From an uncultured Christensenella sp. (lineage in GTDB: Bacteria > Bacillota > Clostridia > Christensenellales > UBA3700), in assembly GCA_910578245.1 (NCBI GenBank), contig CAJTPC010000003.1, positions 6,823 through 70,822 on the forward strand: a DNA stretch of 64,000 bases, read 5' to 3'. This document shows, piece by piece, positions 44,071 through 52,525 of this stretch. The notes beneath the pieces are model-generated. The model saw only the letters and a list, made by a program, of their open reading frames with translations. It was not told the origin of the DNA and ran no database searches. How positions within the stretch are numbered: position 1 is the stretch's first letter; each line of letters starts with the position of its first letter. The translations under genes and the position numbers were made by a program.

Positions 44071-46575
44071 ATGGAAAATCAAGTCAAAGAACTCAAAAAA
44101 ATTGTATCTCTCAAGTGTCAGACTTATTTCGGCACTACTATAGAGAACGCTAGCAAAAATCAAATTTACAGAGCAATCTGTATGACTGTCAGAGATATTC
44201 TTACCGATAAACGACTGGCATTCAAGAAAAAGAGATTGGATCAAGGATCAAAGCAAGTTTACTATATGTCAATGGAATTTTTGCTTGGTCGTTCGCTCAA
44301 AAACCACCTTTACAATCTTAAGATGACGGACGTATTCGACAATTTGTGCAAAAGTCTCGGATACAGCATTGATGATATGTACGCAATCGAGCCTGACGCC
44401 GGGCTTGGCAACGGCGGTTTGGGCAGACTTGCCGCGGCGTATATGGAGTCTTTGACAAATCTCAATTACGTTGCAAGCGGTTTTTCAATCAGATACGATT
44501 ACGGCATATTCAAACAAAAGATTGAGGACGGTTGGCAGGTAGAACTTCCCGATGAGTGGCTCGAAAACGGCGACGTATGGCTTTCGCCTAGAATGGAAGA
44601 TACTTTTGAAGTCAAGTTTGGCGGTTACATCGATGAAAGATGGGACAACGGCAGACTCTATATTGACCAAAAGGACTGTTATACCGTTCAAGCTATACCT
44701 TACGATATGAACATAAGCGGTTACGATGTGCCTGCTGTAAATAAGTTGAGATTGTGGACGGCAAAAGCTCCCGTAGATTTCGATATGAAACTTTTTGCAG
44801 ACGGCGAGTACGTAAAGTCTTTGGAGCAAAAGGCTTTGGCGGAGAGTATATGCAAGGTGTTGTATCCTGCGGACCATCACCAAGAAGGCAAGATGTTAAG
44901 ACTTAAGCAACAATACTTCTTCGTATCCGCATCGATTCAATCTATTTTGAAACAACACTTGAAGGATTACAAGACATTGGATAGCCTTCCCGATAAAGTG
45001 GCTATACACATCAACGATACGCACCCCACGCTTTGTATTCCGGAGCTTATGAGATTGCTTCTCGACGAGTACGGTTATTCTTGGGACAAGGCTTGGAAGA
45101 TTGTTACTCGCACCGTATCGTACACCAATCACACCGTTATGGCGGAAGCGCTTGAAAAATGGCCTGAGGGATTGTTCAAACAACTCTTGCCTAGAATTTA
45201 TCAAATCGTGTGCGAAATCAACCGCAGATTTACCGATGAACTTTGGGCGTTCTATCCCAACGACTACGGCAAGGTAGACTACAATGCGGTTTTGTCGGGC
45301 GGTCAAGTTAAGATGGCTAATCTTTGTTTAGCGGCTTCGCATACCGTCAACGGCGTATCCGAATTACACTCCAAAATTCTCAAAGAAGAGGTGTTTAGAG
45401 ATTGCTACAATATGCATCCGAAGAATTTTACCAACGTTACCAACGGTATTACCTATAGAAGATGGCTTTGTCAATCCAATCCGCTACTCAGCGATTATAT
45501 CCAAAAACTTATTGGCGACGGCTTCAAGAAAGACGCTGATAAATTAAAGGACCTTGCGAAGTTTGCGGACGATAAGGCTGTACTTGATAAGATTTTGGAA
45601 ATCAAGAGAGCAAACAAGGTTAGACTTGCTAAGTATATCAAAGATACCGCGGGCATAGAGGTCAATCCCGATTCTATCTTCGATGTACAAGTCAAGAGAT
45701 TGCACGAGTATAAAAGACAACTGCTCAATGCGCTTCATATCCTAGACTTGTATTACAGACTTAAAGAAAATCCAAACCTTGATATCAACCCAAGGACGTT
45801 TATCTTTGGCGCAAAGGCAGCTCCAAGCTACTATATGGCAAAGCAGATTATTCGTCTTATACATTCGCTTGGCAATCTTATCAACAACGATCCCGACATC
45901 AAAGGCAAAATCAAAGTCGTTTATATAGAGAATTACAGAGTTACGCTTGCAGAACTTATTATGCCTGCGTCCGATGTATCGGAACAAATCTCTATTGCAG
46001 GTAAAGAAGCAAGCGGTACGGGTAATATGAAGTTTATGATCAACGGCGCAGTGACTATGGGTACCATGGACGGCGCTAATATCGAGATTTACGAGAACGT
46101 AGGCAAGGACAATATCTTTATCTTCGGTTTGCTTGCAAATGAGATAAACGAACTTAACCGTAACGGTTACAATCCAAGAGATTATTACAATAATAATTCA
46201 AGAATAAGAGCCGTTATCGATGGCTTAAGAGGCGGTATCGCCGGCGTCAACTACGGCGAGATTGCAGATTCGTTGATTAGTAGCGACGGCTATAAGGTAC
46301 TAGCAGACTTCCAGTCTTATTGCGATTGCCAAGAGAGATTGGATAAGGCTTACAGCGACAAATATGCTTGGGCTAAGATGTCGCTTCTCAATACCGCTAA
46401 CGCAGGCTTCTTCTCTTCGGATAGAAGCGTAAAAGAGTACGCAGATAGAATATGGAAGATGAAACCTGTCAATTATTCGTCGGTTGCGACGGCAGAAAAG
46501 CCTGTGGAAAAGACTGCAAAGAAATCTGCTACCGCGAAGACGACGGCAGGCAAAACTACCGCAAAGAAGCGATAA
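44071..46575 (+). CDS. glgP: Glycogen/maltodextrin phosphorylase
   Basis: 834 aa, GT35. It releases glucose-1-phosphate from glycogen using PLP. The ATG at 44071 has GGAG 7 bp upstream; the in-frame TTG at 44026 is unlikely. Motifs are PDAGLGNGGLGRLAAAYMES, HINDTHPTLCIPELMRLL, QVKRLHEYKRQLLNALH and EASGTGNMKFMINGA, the last holding the PLP-binding Lys. The C-terminus carries a ~25-residue Lys/Ala/Thr tail (KTAKKSATAKTTAGKTTAKK) outside the enzyme fold. It may be transcribed separately from glgBCDA. Confidence 0.94.
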   Translation: MENQVKELKKIVSLKCQTYFGTTIENASKNQIYRAICMTVRDILTDKRLAFKKKRLDQGSKQVYYMSMEFLLGRSLKNHLYNLKMTDVFDNLCKSLGYSIDDMYAIEPDAGLGNGGLGRLAAAYMESLTNLNYVASGFSIRYDYGIFKQKIEDGWQVELPDEWLENGDVWLSPRMEDTFEVKFGGYIDERWDNGRLYIDQKDCYTVQAIPYDMNISGYDVPAVNKLRLWTAKAPVDFDMKLFADGEYVKSLEQKALAESICKVLYPADHHQEGKMLRLKQQYFFVSASIQSILKQHLKDYKTLDSLPDKVAIHINDTHPTLCIPELMRLLLDEYGYSWDKAWKIVTRTVSYTNHTVMAEALEKWPEGLFKQLLPRIYQIVCEINRRFTDELWAFYPNDYGKVDYNAVLSGGQVKMANLCLAASHTVNGVSELHSKILKEEVFRDCYNMHPKNFTNVTNGITYRRWLCQSNPLLSDYIQKLIGDGFKKDADKLKDLAKFADDKAVLDKILEIKRANKVRLAKYIKDTAGIEVNPDSIFDVQVKRLHEYKRQLLNALHILDLYYRLKENPNLDINPRTFIFGAKAAPSYYMAKQIIRLIHSLGNLINNDPDIKGKIKVVYIENYRVTLAELIMPASDVSEQISIAGKEASGTGNMKFMINGAVTMGTMDGANIEIYENVGKDNIFIFGLLANEINELNRNGYNPRDYYNNNSRIRAVIDGLRGGIAGVNYGEIADSLISSDGYKVLADFQSYCDCQERLDKAYSDKYAWAKMSLLNTANAGFFSSDRSVKEYADRIWKMKPVNYSSVATAEKPVEKTAKKSATAKTTAGKTTAKKR

Positions 46576-46667
46576 GATTTTCCCGCTTACGTTGAAAGAA
46601 GTCTATTAAGTCATTTCGACGTAACGAAAGAAGTCAATCTAAAAGTTGAGAAAAATCAAATAAACGT

Positions 46668-46702
46668 AATAGCCTTGACTTATTTATAAGAACAAGGCTA
46701 TT
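46668..46702. other. Long hairpin between glgP and the GH13 gene
   Basis: AATAGCCTTG (46668-46677) pairs with 46693-46702; inside the loop CTTAT/ATAAG can pair further. There is no U run after it, so it is more likely an mRNA-processing or stability element than a terminator. Confidence 0.45.
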
Positions 46703-46719
46703 TACTTAAAGGACGCAAG

Positions 46720-48534
46720 TTGAGAGAATTAATATATTTCGATAGCAGAAATCCAAATTGCAAATATCCGTTTGGAAGCGTAGAGCAAGACGAAGAGATG
46801 ACCTTCAAAATCTTCGTCAAGGACGGCGTCTACGTAGACCGTATAGAACTGCATATTTACGAAGACGGAGCAGACGCGCCGTACGTTTTCCGTATGTCGT
46901 TTAATTGCAAGAGGGGCGATGAGAGCGAGTATATAGCAAAAATTTCTCTTAATAAAGTAGGGCTGTATTGGTATAGATTTCACTTTATTACCGAAAATGG
47001 CGAGTATCAATATCGAAAAGACGGAGATGATTTTCAGTTGACCGTATACGGAAAAAGTTATACCACTCCCGATTGGGTTAAGGGCGGAGTGATATACCAT
47101 ATCTTCGTCGATAGGTTTTGCAAGGGAAAAGACGACAACGCTAAGTTTACAAAAAACGGCGTGTTGAAAGAGTGGGGCGAAGAGGTTACGATAAAGGACG
47201 ACGACGGCGTATTCAGAGCCAACGACTTTTACGGCGGAAACTTTCAAGGCATAATAGACAAGTTGCCTTATCTTAAAAAACTCGGCGTAACGCTGTTATA
47301 TCTATCTCCTATATTCAAGTCGTCTTCCAATCACAGATACGATACGGGAGATTATGAGTTCGTAGACGAACTTTTAGGCGATGAGGATAAGTTTAGACAG
47401 CTTTTGCAAGAGGCTGAGCAGAGCGGTATCCGCATTATGCTTGACGGCGTATTCAATCACACGGGAGCAGACAGCAAGTATTTTAATAAGTTCGGCAATT
47501 ATCCTACGGTTGGCGCATATCAATCGAGAGACAGCAAGTATTTTGACTGGTTTGATTTCTATAATTTCCCAGATGAGTATCATTGTTGGTGGGGCATTAC
47601 CGTCACTCCTACAATAAGTCAAAGAGCAAAAGGCTTTAGGAAGATGATTTGCGATAAGGGCGGAATTATAGACAAATGGACGTCGCTTGGCGTCAAAGGT
47701 TGGCGACTTGACGTAGTAGACGAGTTGAGAGAAGACTTTGTCGAAGATATTCGCAAGGCAGTTAAGCGCAACGGCGAGGATAACTTATTGATAGGCGAAG
47801 TATGGGAAGACGCGTCGAATAAGATTGCTTATAGTTATCGCAGACGTTATTTTCAAGGCAAAGAACTTGACGGCGTAATGAACTATCCTTTTAAGGAAGC
47901 TATGCTTAGTTATGCGCTAGGCGGTAAAGCGAGCGACTTTGCAAATACCGTCATGACTATTGTGGAAAATTATCCAAAGCAGTCTTTGGACGTGACAATG
48001 AATCTTATAGACTCACATGATACGGCAAGGGCTTTGAGCGTGTTGAGCGGTGTGGATATGAGCGGAACCGACAAGGAATATCGCAAGAACTTCCGATTGA
48101 GTAAAGAGGGATACGACTTTGCCAAAAAGCGACTGATTTTGGCGTCCACGTTGCAATTTATGCTGCCGGGCGTTCCGTCAATTTTCTATGGCGACGAGCA
48201 GGGTATGGAGGGCTATGAGGACCCGCTTTGCAGAAGATGTCTTGATTGGGATAATATAGACAAGGAGTTGCTTGCTCATTATACCCAACTTGGCAAAATT
48301 AGAGCTAAATTCAAAAAGCAAGTTTGCTCAGAAACATATTTTGAATATCAAGGAAATTTGCTTATACTGTGTCGCAGAGGCGGGGGGAAGACTTTGAAGG
48401 TTGTAGCCAACAATACTAACCAAACTCAGACTTTCTATTGCCAAAAGGCTAAGCAAGAACTTTTGTCTGGGCAAAAGCTCAACTGCAATGAATTTGGCAT
48501 TTCGGCGGGAGAAGTCAAAGTATTTTTATTTTAA
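46720..48534 (+). CDS. GH13 alpha-amylase family enzyme (cyclomaltodextrinase/neopullulanase-like)
   Basis: 604 aa, no signal peptide, so it acts in the cytosol. An N-terminal ~110-residue beta domain (CBM34-like) precedes the barrel. Conserved regions are IYHIFVDRFCKG, LDGVFNHTG, GWRLDVVDEL (nucleophile Asp), LIGEVWED (acid/base Glu) and LIDSHDTARA. The sequence LLYLSPIFKSSSNHRYDT is typical of maltogenic amylase/neopullulanase enzymes that open linear or cyclic maltodextrins. The start is TTG at 46720 with AAAGGA upstream. Placed after glgP, it likely trims the limit dextrins or imported maltodextrins. Confidence 0.88.
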   Translation: MRELIYFDSRNPNCKYPFGSVEQDEEMTFKIFVKDGVYVDRIELHIYEDGADAPYVFRMSFNCKRGDESEYIAKISLNKVGLYWYRFHFITENGEYQYRKDGDDFQLTVYGKSYTTPDWVKGGVIYHIFVDRFCKGKDDNAKFTKNGVLKEWGEEVTIKDDDGVFRANDFYGGNFQGIIDKLPYLKKLGVTLLYLSPIFKSSSNHRYDTGDYEFVDELLGDEDKFRQLLQEAEQSGIRIMLDGVFNHTGADSKYFNKFGNYPTVGAYQSRDSKYFDWFDFYNFPDEYHCWWGITVTPTISQRAKGFRKMICDKGGIIDKWTSLGVKGWRLDVVDELREDFVEDIRKAVKRNGEDNLLIGEVWEDASNKIAYSYRRRYFQGKELDGVMNYPFKEAMLSYALGGKASDFANTVMTIVENYPKQSLDVTMNLIDSHDTARALSVLSGVDMSGTDKEYRKNFRLSKEGYDFAKKRLILASTLQFMLPGVPSIFYGDEQGMEGYEDPLCRRCLDWDNIDKELLAHYTQLGKIRAKFKKQVCSETYFEYQGNLLILCRRGGGKTLKVVANNTNQTQTFYCQKAKQELLSGQKLNCNEFGISAGEVKVFLF

Positions 48535-48651
48535 TCTCTTAAAATAAAAACAATACTCAAAATATTTGCCATAATGCTATATTTTTGATAAAATAATAAA
48601 GGTTTTTAATATAAAACACAATTTGATAAAATAAAGTTTTTGGAGGCTTTT

Positions 48652-49905
48652 ATGGAAAAGTTAGTAGGAGCATGTATGTTCGGACAGTCAGGCGGTCCGT
48701 CATCTGTTATCAACTCAAGCGCTGCCGGTGTATTTACCGAAGCATTAAAACAAGATTGCATTACTGCCGTTTACGGCGCGGCTCACGGTATTAAAGGCGT
48801 ACTTAATGAAGAGTTTTACGATATCAGCAAAGAGGACGTAAAAGAGCTTATGTTGCTCAAAAACACTCCTTCTTCCGCTCTCGGTAGCGTTAGATACAAA
48901 CTCAAGGCAGAAAAGGTAGACGATACAGACTACAAGAGATTGCTTGAGGTATTCAAAAAGTATAATATCCGTTACTTCTTCTACAATGGCGGTAACGACT
49001 CTATGGATACTTGCAATAAGGTCAGCAAGTATATGAAAAAGTCAGGTTGGGAATGTCGCGTAATGGGCGTGCCTAAGACTATCGACAACGACCTCTTCGG
49101 CACCGACCACTGTCCCGGTTACGGCTCTGCCGCTAAGTACGTAGCTACTACGACTATGGAACTCAAATTGGACGCTACCGTTTACGACACTCCGATGATT
49201 ACCGTAGTTGAGGCTATGGGTCGTCACGCAGGTTGGTTGACCGCAGCTTCTGCGCTTGCTTGCGCTAAGGGTCTTGGTCCTGACCTTATCTATTTGCCGG
49301 AAATTCCTTTCTCAACTGAAAAGTTCCTTGCAGACGTAGACAAGAAGATGAAAGAAAACAACGGTAAGTGTATGATTGTCATCTCCGAGGGTATCGCAGA
49401 CGAAAACGGTACGCTTATTGCAGAGAAGATTAACGCAAACGTAGCAAAAGACTCTTTCGGTCACGCTCAACTGGGTGGCGTAGGCACCTCGCTTGCAAAT
49501 CTTTGCAAAGACAAGTTTGGTTGCAAGACGAGAGCTATAGAATTTTCGCTTATGCAAAGATGCGGAGCGCATCTTGCTTCCAAGGCGGACGTTGAAGAAG
49601 CGTTTAAGGCAGGCGCAGCCGCAGTTAAGTACGCTGTAAACGGTAAGACTGATAAGATGGTAATACTCAAGAGAGATATGAATAGCGGTAAGTATAAGTG
49701 CAAAGTCGGCGTTATGGACGTAGCAAAGGCCGCAAATACCGAGAAGAAAGTTCCGCTTGAGTGGATAATCAACGACGGTACGATGCTTTCTCAAGACTTT
49801 ATCGACTACGCTTTACCGCTTATCCAAGGCGATAGCAAAGCTCCGCTTGAAGACGGTCTTCCAAGATTTGCAAAACTCAAGAAAGTCTTCGTAGAAAAGA
49901 AGTAA
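48652..49905 (+). CDS. pfp: Diphosphate-dependent 6-phosphofructokinase
   Basis: 417 aa. It phosphorylates fructose-6-phosphate reversibly with PPi. The active-site motif GGNDSMDT has Asp-Ser in place of the Gly-Ser of ATP-type enzymes, which is diagnostic for PPi-type. VPKTIDNDLFGTDH and EAMGRHAGWLTA are conserved. The ATG at 48652 has GGAGG upstream and gives the expected N-terminus (ACMFGQSGGPSSVIN); the TTG at 48640 is unlikely. Codon use is that of a highly expressed gene. A terminator follows at 49929. Confidence 0.92.
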   Translation: MEKLVGACMFGQSGGPSSVINSSAAGVFTEALKQDCITAVYGAAHGIKGVLNEEFYDISKEDVKELMLLKNTPSSALGSVRYKLKAEKVDDTDYKRLLEVFKKYNIRYFFYNGGNDSMDTCNKVSKYMKKSGWECRVMGVPKTIDNDLFGTDHCPGYGSAAKYVATTTMELKLDATVYDTPMITVVEAMGRHAGWLTAASALACAKGLGPDLIYLPEIPFSTEKFLADVDKKMKENNGKCMIVISEGIADENGTLIAEKINANVAKDSFGHAQLGGVGTSLANLCKDKFGCKTRAIEFSLMQRCGAHLASKADVEEAFKAGAAAVKYAVNGKTDKMVILKRDMNSGKYKCKVGVMDVAKAANTEKKVPLEWIINDGTMLSQDFIDYALPLIQGDSKAPLEDGLPRFAKLKKVFVEKK

Positions 49906-49928
49906 TAGAGTAAAAGTAATAAAGATAG

Positions 49929-49955
49929 GAGAGTCGAGAATATCGGCTCTCTTTT
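49929..49955 (+). terminator. Terminator of the PPi-PFK gene
   Basis: A 9-bp stem (49929-49937 with 49943-49951, one G-U pair), a 5-nt loop and a T run. Confidence 0.8.
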
Positions 49956-49964
49956 AATTGACAA

Positions 49965-49986
49965 GGTCGGAACTTGCGTCCCGACC
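49965..49986. repeat. Small GC-rich hairpin
   Basis: GGTCGG and CCGACC flank the loop AACTTGCGTC. A similar loop (ACTTGCGA) with CAGG/CCTG arms occurs beside the tRNA at 19878-19893. Confidence 0.4.
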
Positions 49987-50115
49987 CGTATTTTGGCTTT
50001 TGATTGAAGGATAAATTATGGCTTTTGCTTTTGTACTTTTTTTATCTTTTGTATTACAGTACATTGTATGTTATTAATATTTAATTTGTACCTTATTTTA
50101 GATTTTATTTTCAAA

Positions 50116-50877
50116 TTATTTATTTTCTTGAGAGAGGGTATTTATGGCTTGTGATATTACCTCGGCGCAGTTGTTGACGAGAGTGTCTACATCGCGCGGA
50201 GTAAGCATATATCTGGAGTATTTATCCGAGTTATCGCCCATGATACTACCTACTGAAATAATCAAAGGTACGCCTATTGCTATTACGGGCGAGAGTAGAG
50301 AATCGCTATCAAGACAAGGCTGGGCGTTGTTCACACCGCTCCCCGGACAAATACCTGCGCTAGTGAGTTGAAAGCATTTGCCAAGTCGAGTTATATAGTT
50401 GGTAGCAAGCGTATCTATTGCGATTATAAGATTGGGCTTGTGATACTCTGTTATAGCTTTGACTATGTCAAATGACTTTATACCAGTGATGTCTGCGACT
50501 TTAGGCGCGATTGCGCTAAGACAAAATTTTTTCCCGCCGGCGCGTATCCTTTTGACGACTTCATTGCCGAGCGCGTCTACAATGACATTTTCGTTGCCAA
50601 GTCCTACGATAAGTATTTTGCCTTCTTTTACGTCAACTTGTCTTATAAGTTTTTTGATACCGGTATGGAGGACGTCGACGAGAGTGTCGTCCTCTACGCG
50701 CGCGGTTGGGGATACGGTCAAGTAATGTCCTGCCTTTCGTCCGGTTTTTCTGGAGGCGACTTTGTCTATCTCCACTTCGCTTACGTCTACGCCCTTTTGC
50801 TTATAGGCGTGAGATTTTATACCCAAATCCTGACTAGCTTCAATAATTGGGTAGTCGATATTGTCAAAATTATTCAT
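50116..50877 (-). CDS. gpr: Spore germination protease GPR
   Basis: About 253 aa. GPR degrades small acid-soluble spore proteins at germination and is an atypical aspartic protease. Conserved parts are GLGNENVIVDALGNEV and IIAIDTLATN, which hold the two Asp residues known to be needed, plus CPGSGVNN and VIAIGVPLI. The ATG at 50877 gives MNNFDNIDYPIIEASQDL, where the usual propeptide motif RTDLA is not visible; an ATG at 50988 would add 37 unlike residues. No strong ribosome binding site precedes 50877. It is divergent from rpsT, as is common. It shows the organism is, or descends from, a spore former. Confidence 0.85.
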   Translation of the reverse strand: MNNFDNIDYPIIEASQDLGIKSHAYKQKGVDVSEVEIDKVASRKTGRKAGHYLTVSPTARVEDDTLVDVLHTGIKKLIRQVDVKEGKILIVGLGNENVIVDALGNEVVKRIRAGGKKFCLSAIAPKVADITGIKSFDIVKAITEYHKPNLIIAIDTLATNYITRLGKCFQLTSAGICPGSGVNNAQPCLDSDSLLSPVIAIGVPLIISVGSIMGDNSDKYSRYMLTPRDVDTLVNNCAEVISQAINTLSQENK

Positions 50878-50982
50878 ACGGCAATTATTGACAAAAGACA
50901 AAAGTCTTAGAATATTCCAATCGTTAAAAGACCGAATAGTCCTAAAAAATGCCGTATTTTGAAAAATATGTGTTAAAATTTG

Positions 50983-51011
50983 TTGCATAAATAATTTTGT
51001 TATGCTAGAAT
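50983..51011 (+). promoter_or_regulatory. Promoter of rpsT
   Basis: TTGCAT (50983-50988), a 17-bp spacer and TAGAAT (51006-51011) with extended TGC. Confidence 0.65.
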
Positions 51012-51043
51012 ATGTTAGTAAAAATACGTAACGGAGGGAGAGT

Positions 51044-51313
51044 ATGCCAAATATTAAGTCCCAAAAAAAGAGAGTTGTAATTGCTCAAAGAGAAAACGAA
51101 ATCAACACTTCTAAGCGTAGCAGAGTTCGCAATGCTATTAAGAAGTATGAGACGGCTATTGCTAACAAGGACGTGGCTACGGCAGAAAAACTTTTGGTAG
51201 AGACAATTTCTTTGATTGACAGAGCCAAGAGCGACGGCATTTATCATGCCAACACTGCAAGCAGAAAGATTTCAAGACTTTCTAAGCAACTTGACGCATT
51301 AAAGAAAGCGTAA
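51044..51313 (+). CDS. rpsT: 30S ribosomal protein S20
   Basis: 89 aa, Lys/Arg-rich, all-helical primary 16S rRNA binder. The N-terminus MPNIKSQKKRVVIAQREN and the C-terminal half GIYHANTASRKISRLSKQL are typical. ACGGAGGGAGAG precedes the ATG. Single-gene transcript with its own promoter and a strong terminator. Confidence 0.97.
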   Translation: MPNIKSQKKRVVIAQRENEINTSKRSRVRNAIKKYETAIANKDVATAEKLLVETISLIDRAKSDGIYHANTASRKISRLSKQLDALKKA

Positions 51314-51330
51314 ATAAAGATTACTGATAG

Positions 51331-51365
51331 AAAGCGCGACTGTTGCAAAACAGTCGCGCTTTATT
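51331..51365 (+). terminator. Terminator of rpsT
   Basis: A 14-bp perfect stem (AAAGCGCGACTGTT, 51331-51344 with 51349-51362), a GCAA tetraloop and T's. Confidence 0.9.
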
Positions 51366-51450
51366 TAGTAATACCGCGCTGTAAGCAGGTCATCGTACAT
51401 AGTATTTGTCATATCACTTGAATGATTTAATATATATAAGAGAGGTATTT

Positions 51451-51987
51451 ATGAATATTTTAATTTTGACGGGAAGTCCTAGAAAAGGCAGTAATACCGA
51501 TATGCTTGCAAAGGCTTTTGCCGACGGAGCAAGCAAACGCCACAGCGTAGAGACAGTATCTGTGAATGATTATAAGGTCAATGCGTGTATTGGCTGTAAT
51601 TCTTGTTTTACAAGAGAGGGCAACAAATGTTTTCAAAATGACCAAATGGCGGAGATATACGCAAAAATGGCAAATGCCGATATGCTTGTCATTGCTTCGC
51701 CCGTGTATTTTTACGGTATAAGCGCTCAACTTAAAAACATAATCGACCGTTGTCACACGCCTATGCGAAAAGACTTTAATATAAAAAGCCTTGCGCTGTT
51801 GCTCGTCGCAGGCTCGTCCAAGCCTTGTGTATTTGATGCAATAATCAAGCAATACGAACTCATATTAGATTATTTTCATTTTGAGGATAAGGGCAGAATA
51901 CTTGTAGGCGGAGTAAACGATAGACAGTCGATAGCCGATAGAGAAGAACTTGAACAAGCGTATAATCTTGGCTTGGCGATTAAATAA
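51451..51987 (+). CDS. NADPH-dependent FMN reductase / flavodoxin-family protein
   Basis: 178 aa. The FMN phosphate loop LTGSPRKGSNTDML is at the N-terminus, followed by CIGCNSCFTREGNKC, a Cys cluster typical of iron-sulfur flavoproteins and related quinone/FMN reductases, and VIASPVYFYGISAQLKNIID. The ATG at 51451 has GAGG upstream and gives the canonical N-terminus; the frame continues back to 51406 without support. It likely reduces flavins or quinones. Confidence 0.86.
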   Translation: MNILILTGSPRKGSNTDMLAKAFADGASKRHSVETVSVNDYKVNACIGCNSCFTREGNKCFQNDQMAEIYAKMANADMLVIASPVYFYGISAQLKNIIDRCHTPMRKDFNIKSLALLLVAGSSKPCVFDAIIKQYELILDYFHFEDKGRILVGGVNDRQSIADREELEQAYNLGLAIK

Positions 51988-52054
51988 TTATCGACGGCTA
52001 AAGGCGGTATGCGTTTATGTCAATTCGAGCGAAGTCGAGAAATATACTCGTTAC

Positions 52055-52525
52055 TCATTTGTGATAAGCGCTTCCTTCCTCTATCATAAAAGCGCGATAT
52101 ATTTGCTCGGAAAGCACAAGTCTTATTAGTTGGTGCGGGTACGTTATTGCTCCGAAGCAGAGCGAGAAGTCGCATTTATCCAATACTTGTTGCGACAAGC
52201 CGTACGACCCGCCGATTACAAAGGAGAGAGTAGACGTTCCGCTTTGTTTAAGCGCAGATATTTTTTGGCTCAACTCTTGGCTTGTCAGCATTTTGCCTTT
52301 GAGGTCGAGCGCGATAGCGTAGCCTTTTAGTTTGGCGATAATTCTTTCGCCTTCTGCAGTCTTGACGTTGTGAATATTCTTTTGCGACGTGTCTGGGAGA
52401 AGTTCTTCACTCACTTCTATTATTTCAAATTTGCAGAATCTAGACAGCCTTTTTGCGTATTCTTCTATGCCGTCTTTTAGATACTTTTCCTTTAATTTGC
52501 CAACGCAGACTATTCTTACGTTCAT
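52055..52525 (-). CDS. rlmH: 23S rRNA (pseudouridine-1915-N3)-methyltransferase
   Basis: 156 aa, SPOUT methyltransferase. MNVRIVCVGKLKEKYLKDGI, ALDLKGKMLTSQE, FVIGGSYGLS and HQLIRLVLSEQIYRA are hallmark segments. It overlaps the upstream CPBP gene by 4 bp. The neighbourhood with the walJ-like gene is conserved in Firmicutes. Confidence 0.96.
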   Translation of the reverse strand: MNVRIVCVGKLKEKYLKDGIEEYAKRLSRFCKFEIIEVSEELLPDTSQKNIHNVKTAEGERIIAKLKGYAIALDLKGKMLTSQELSQKISALKQSGTSTLSFVIGGSYGLSQQVLDKCDFSLCFGAITYPHQLIRLVLSEQIYRAFMIEEGSAYHK

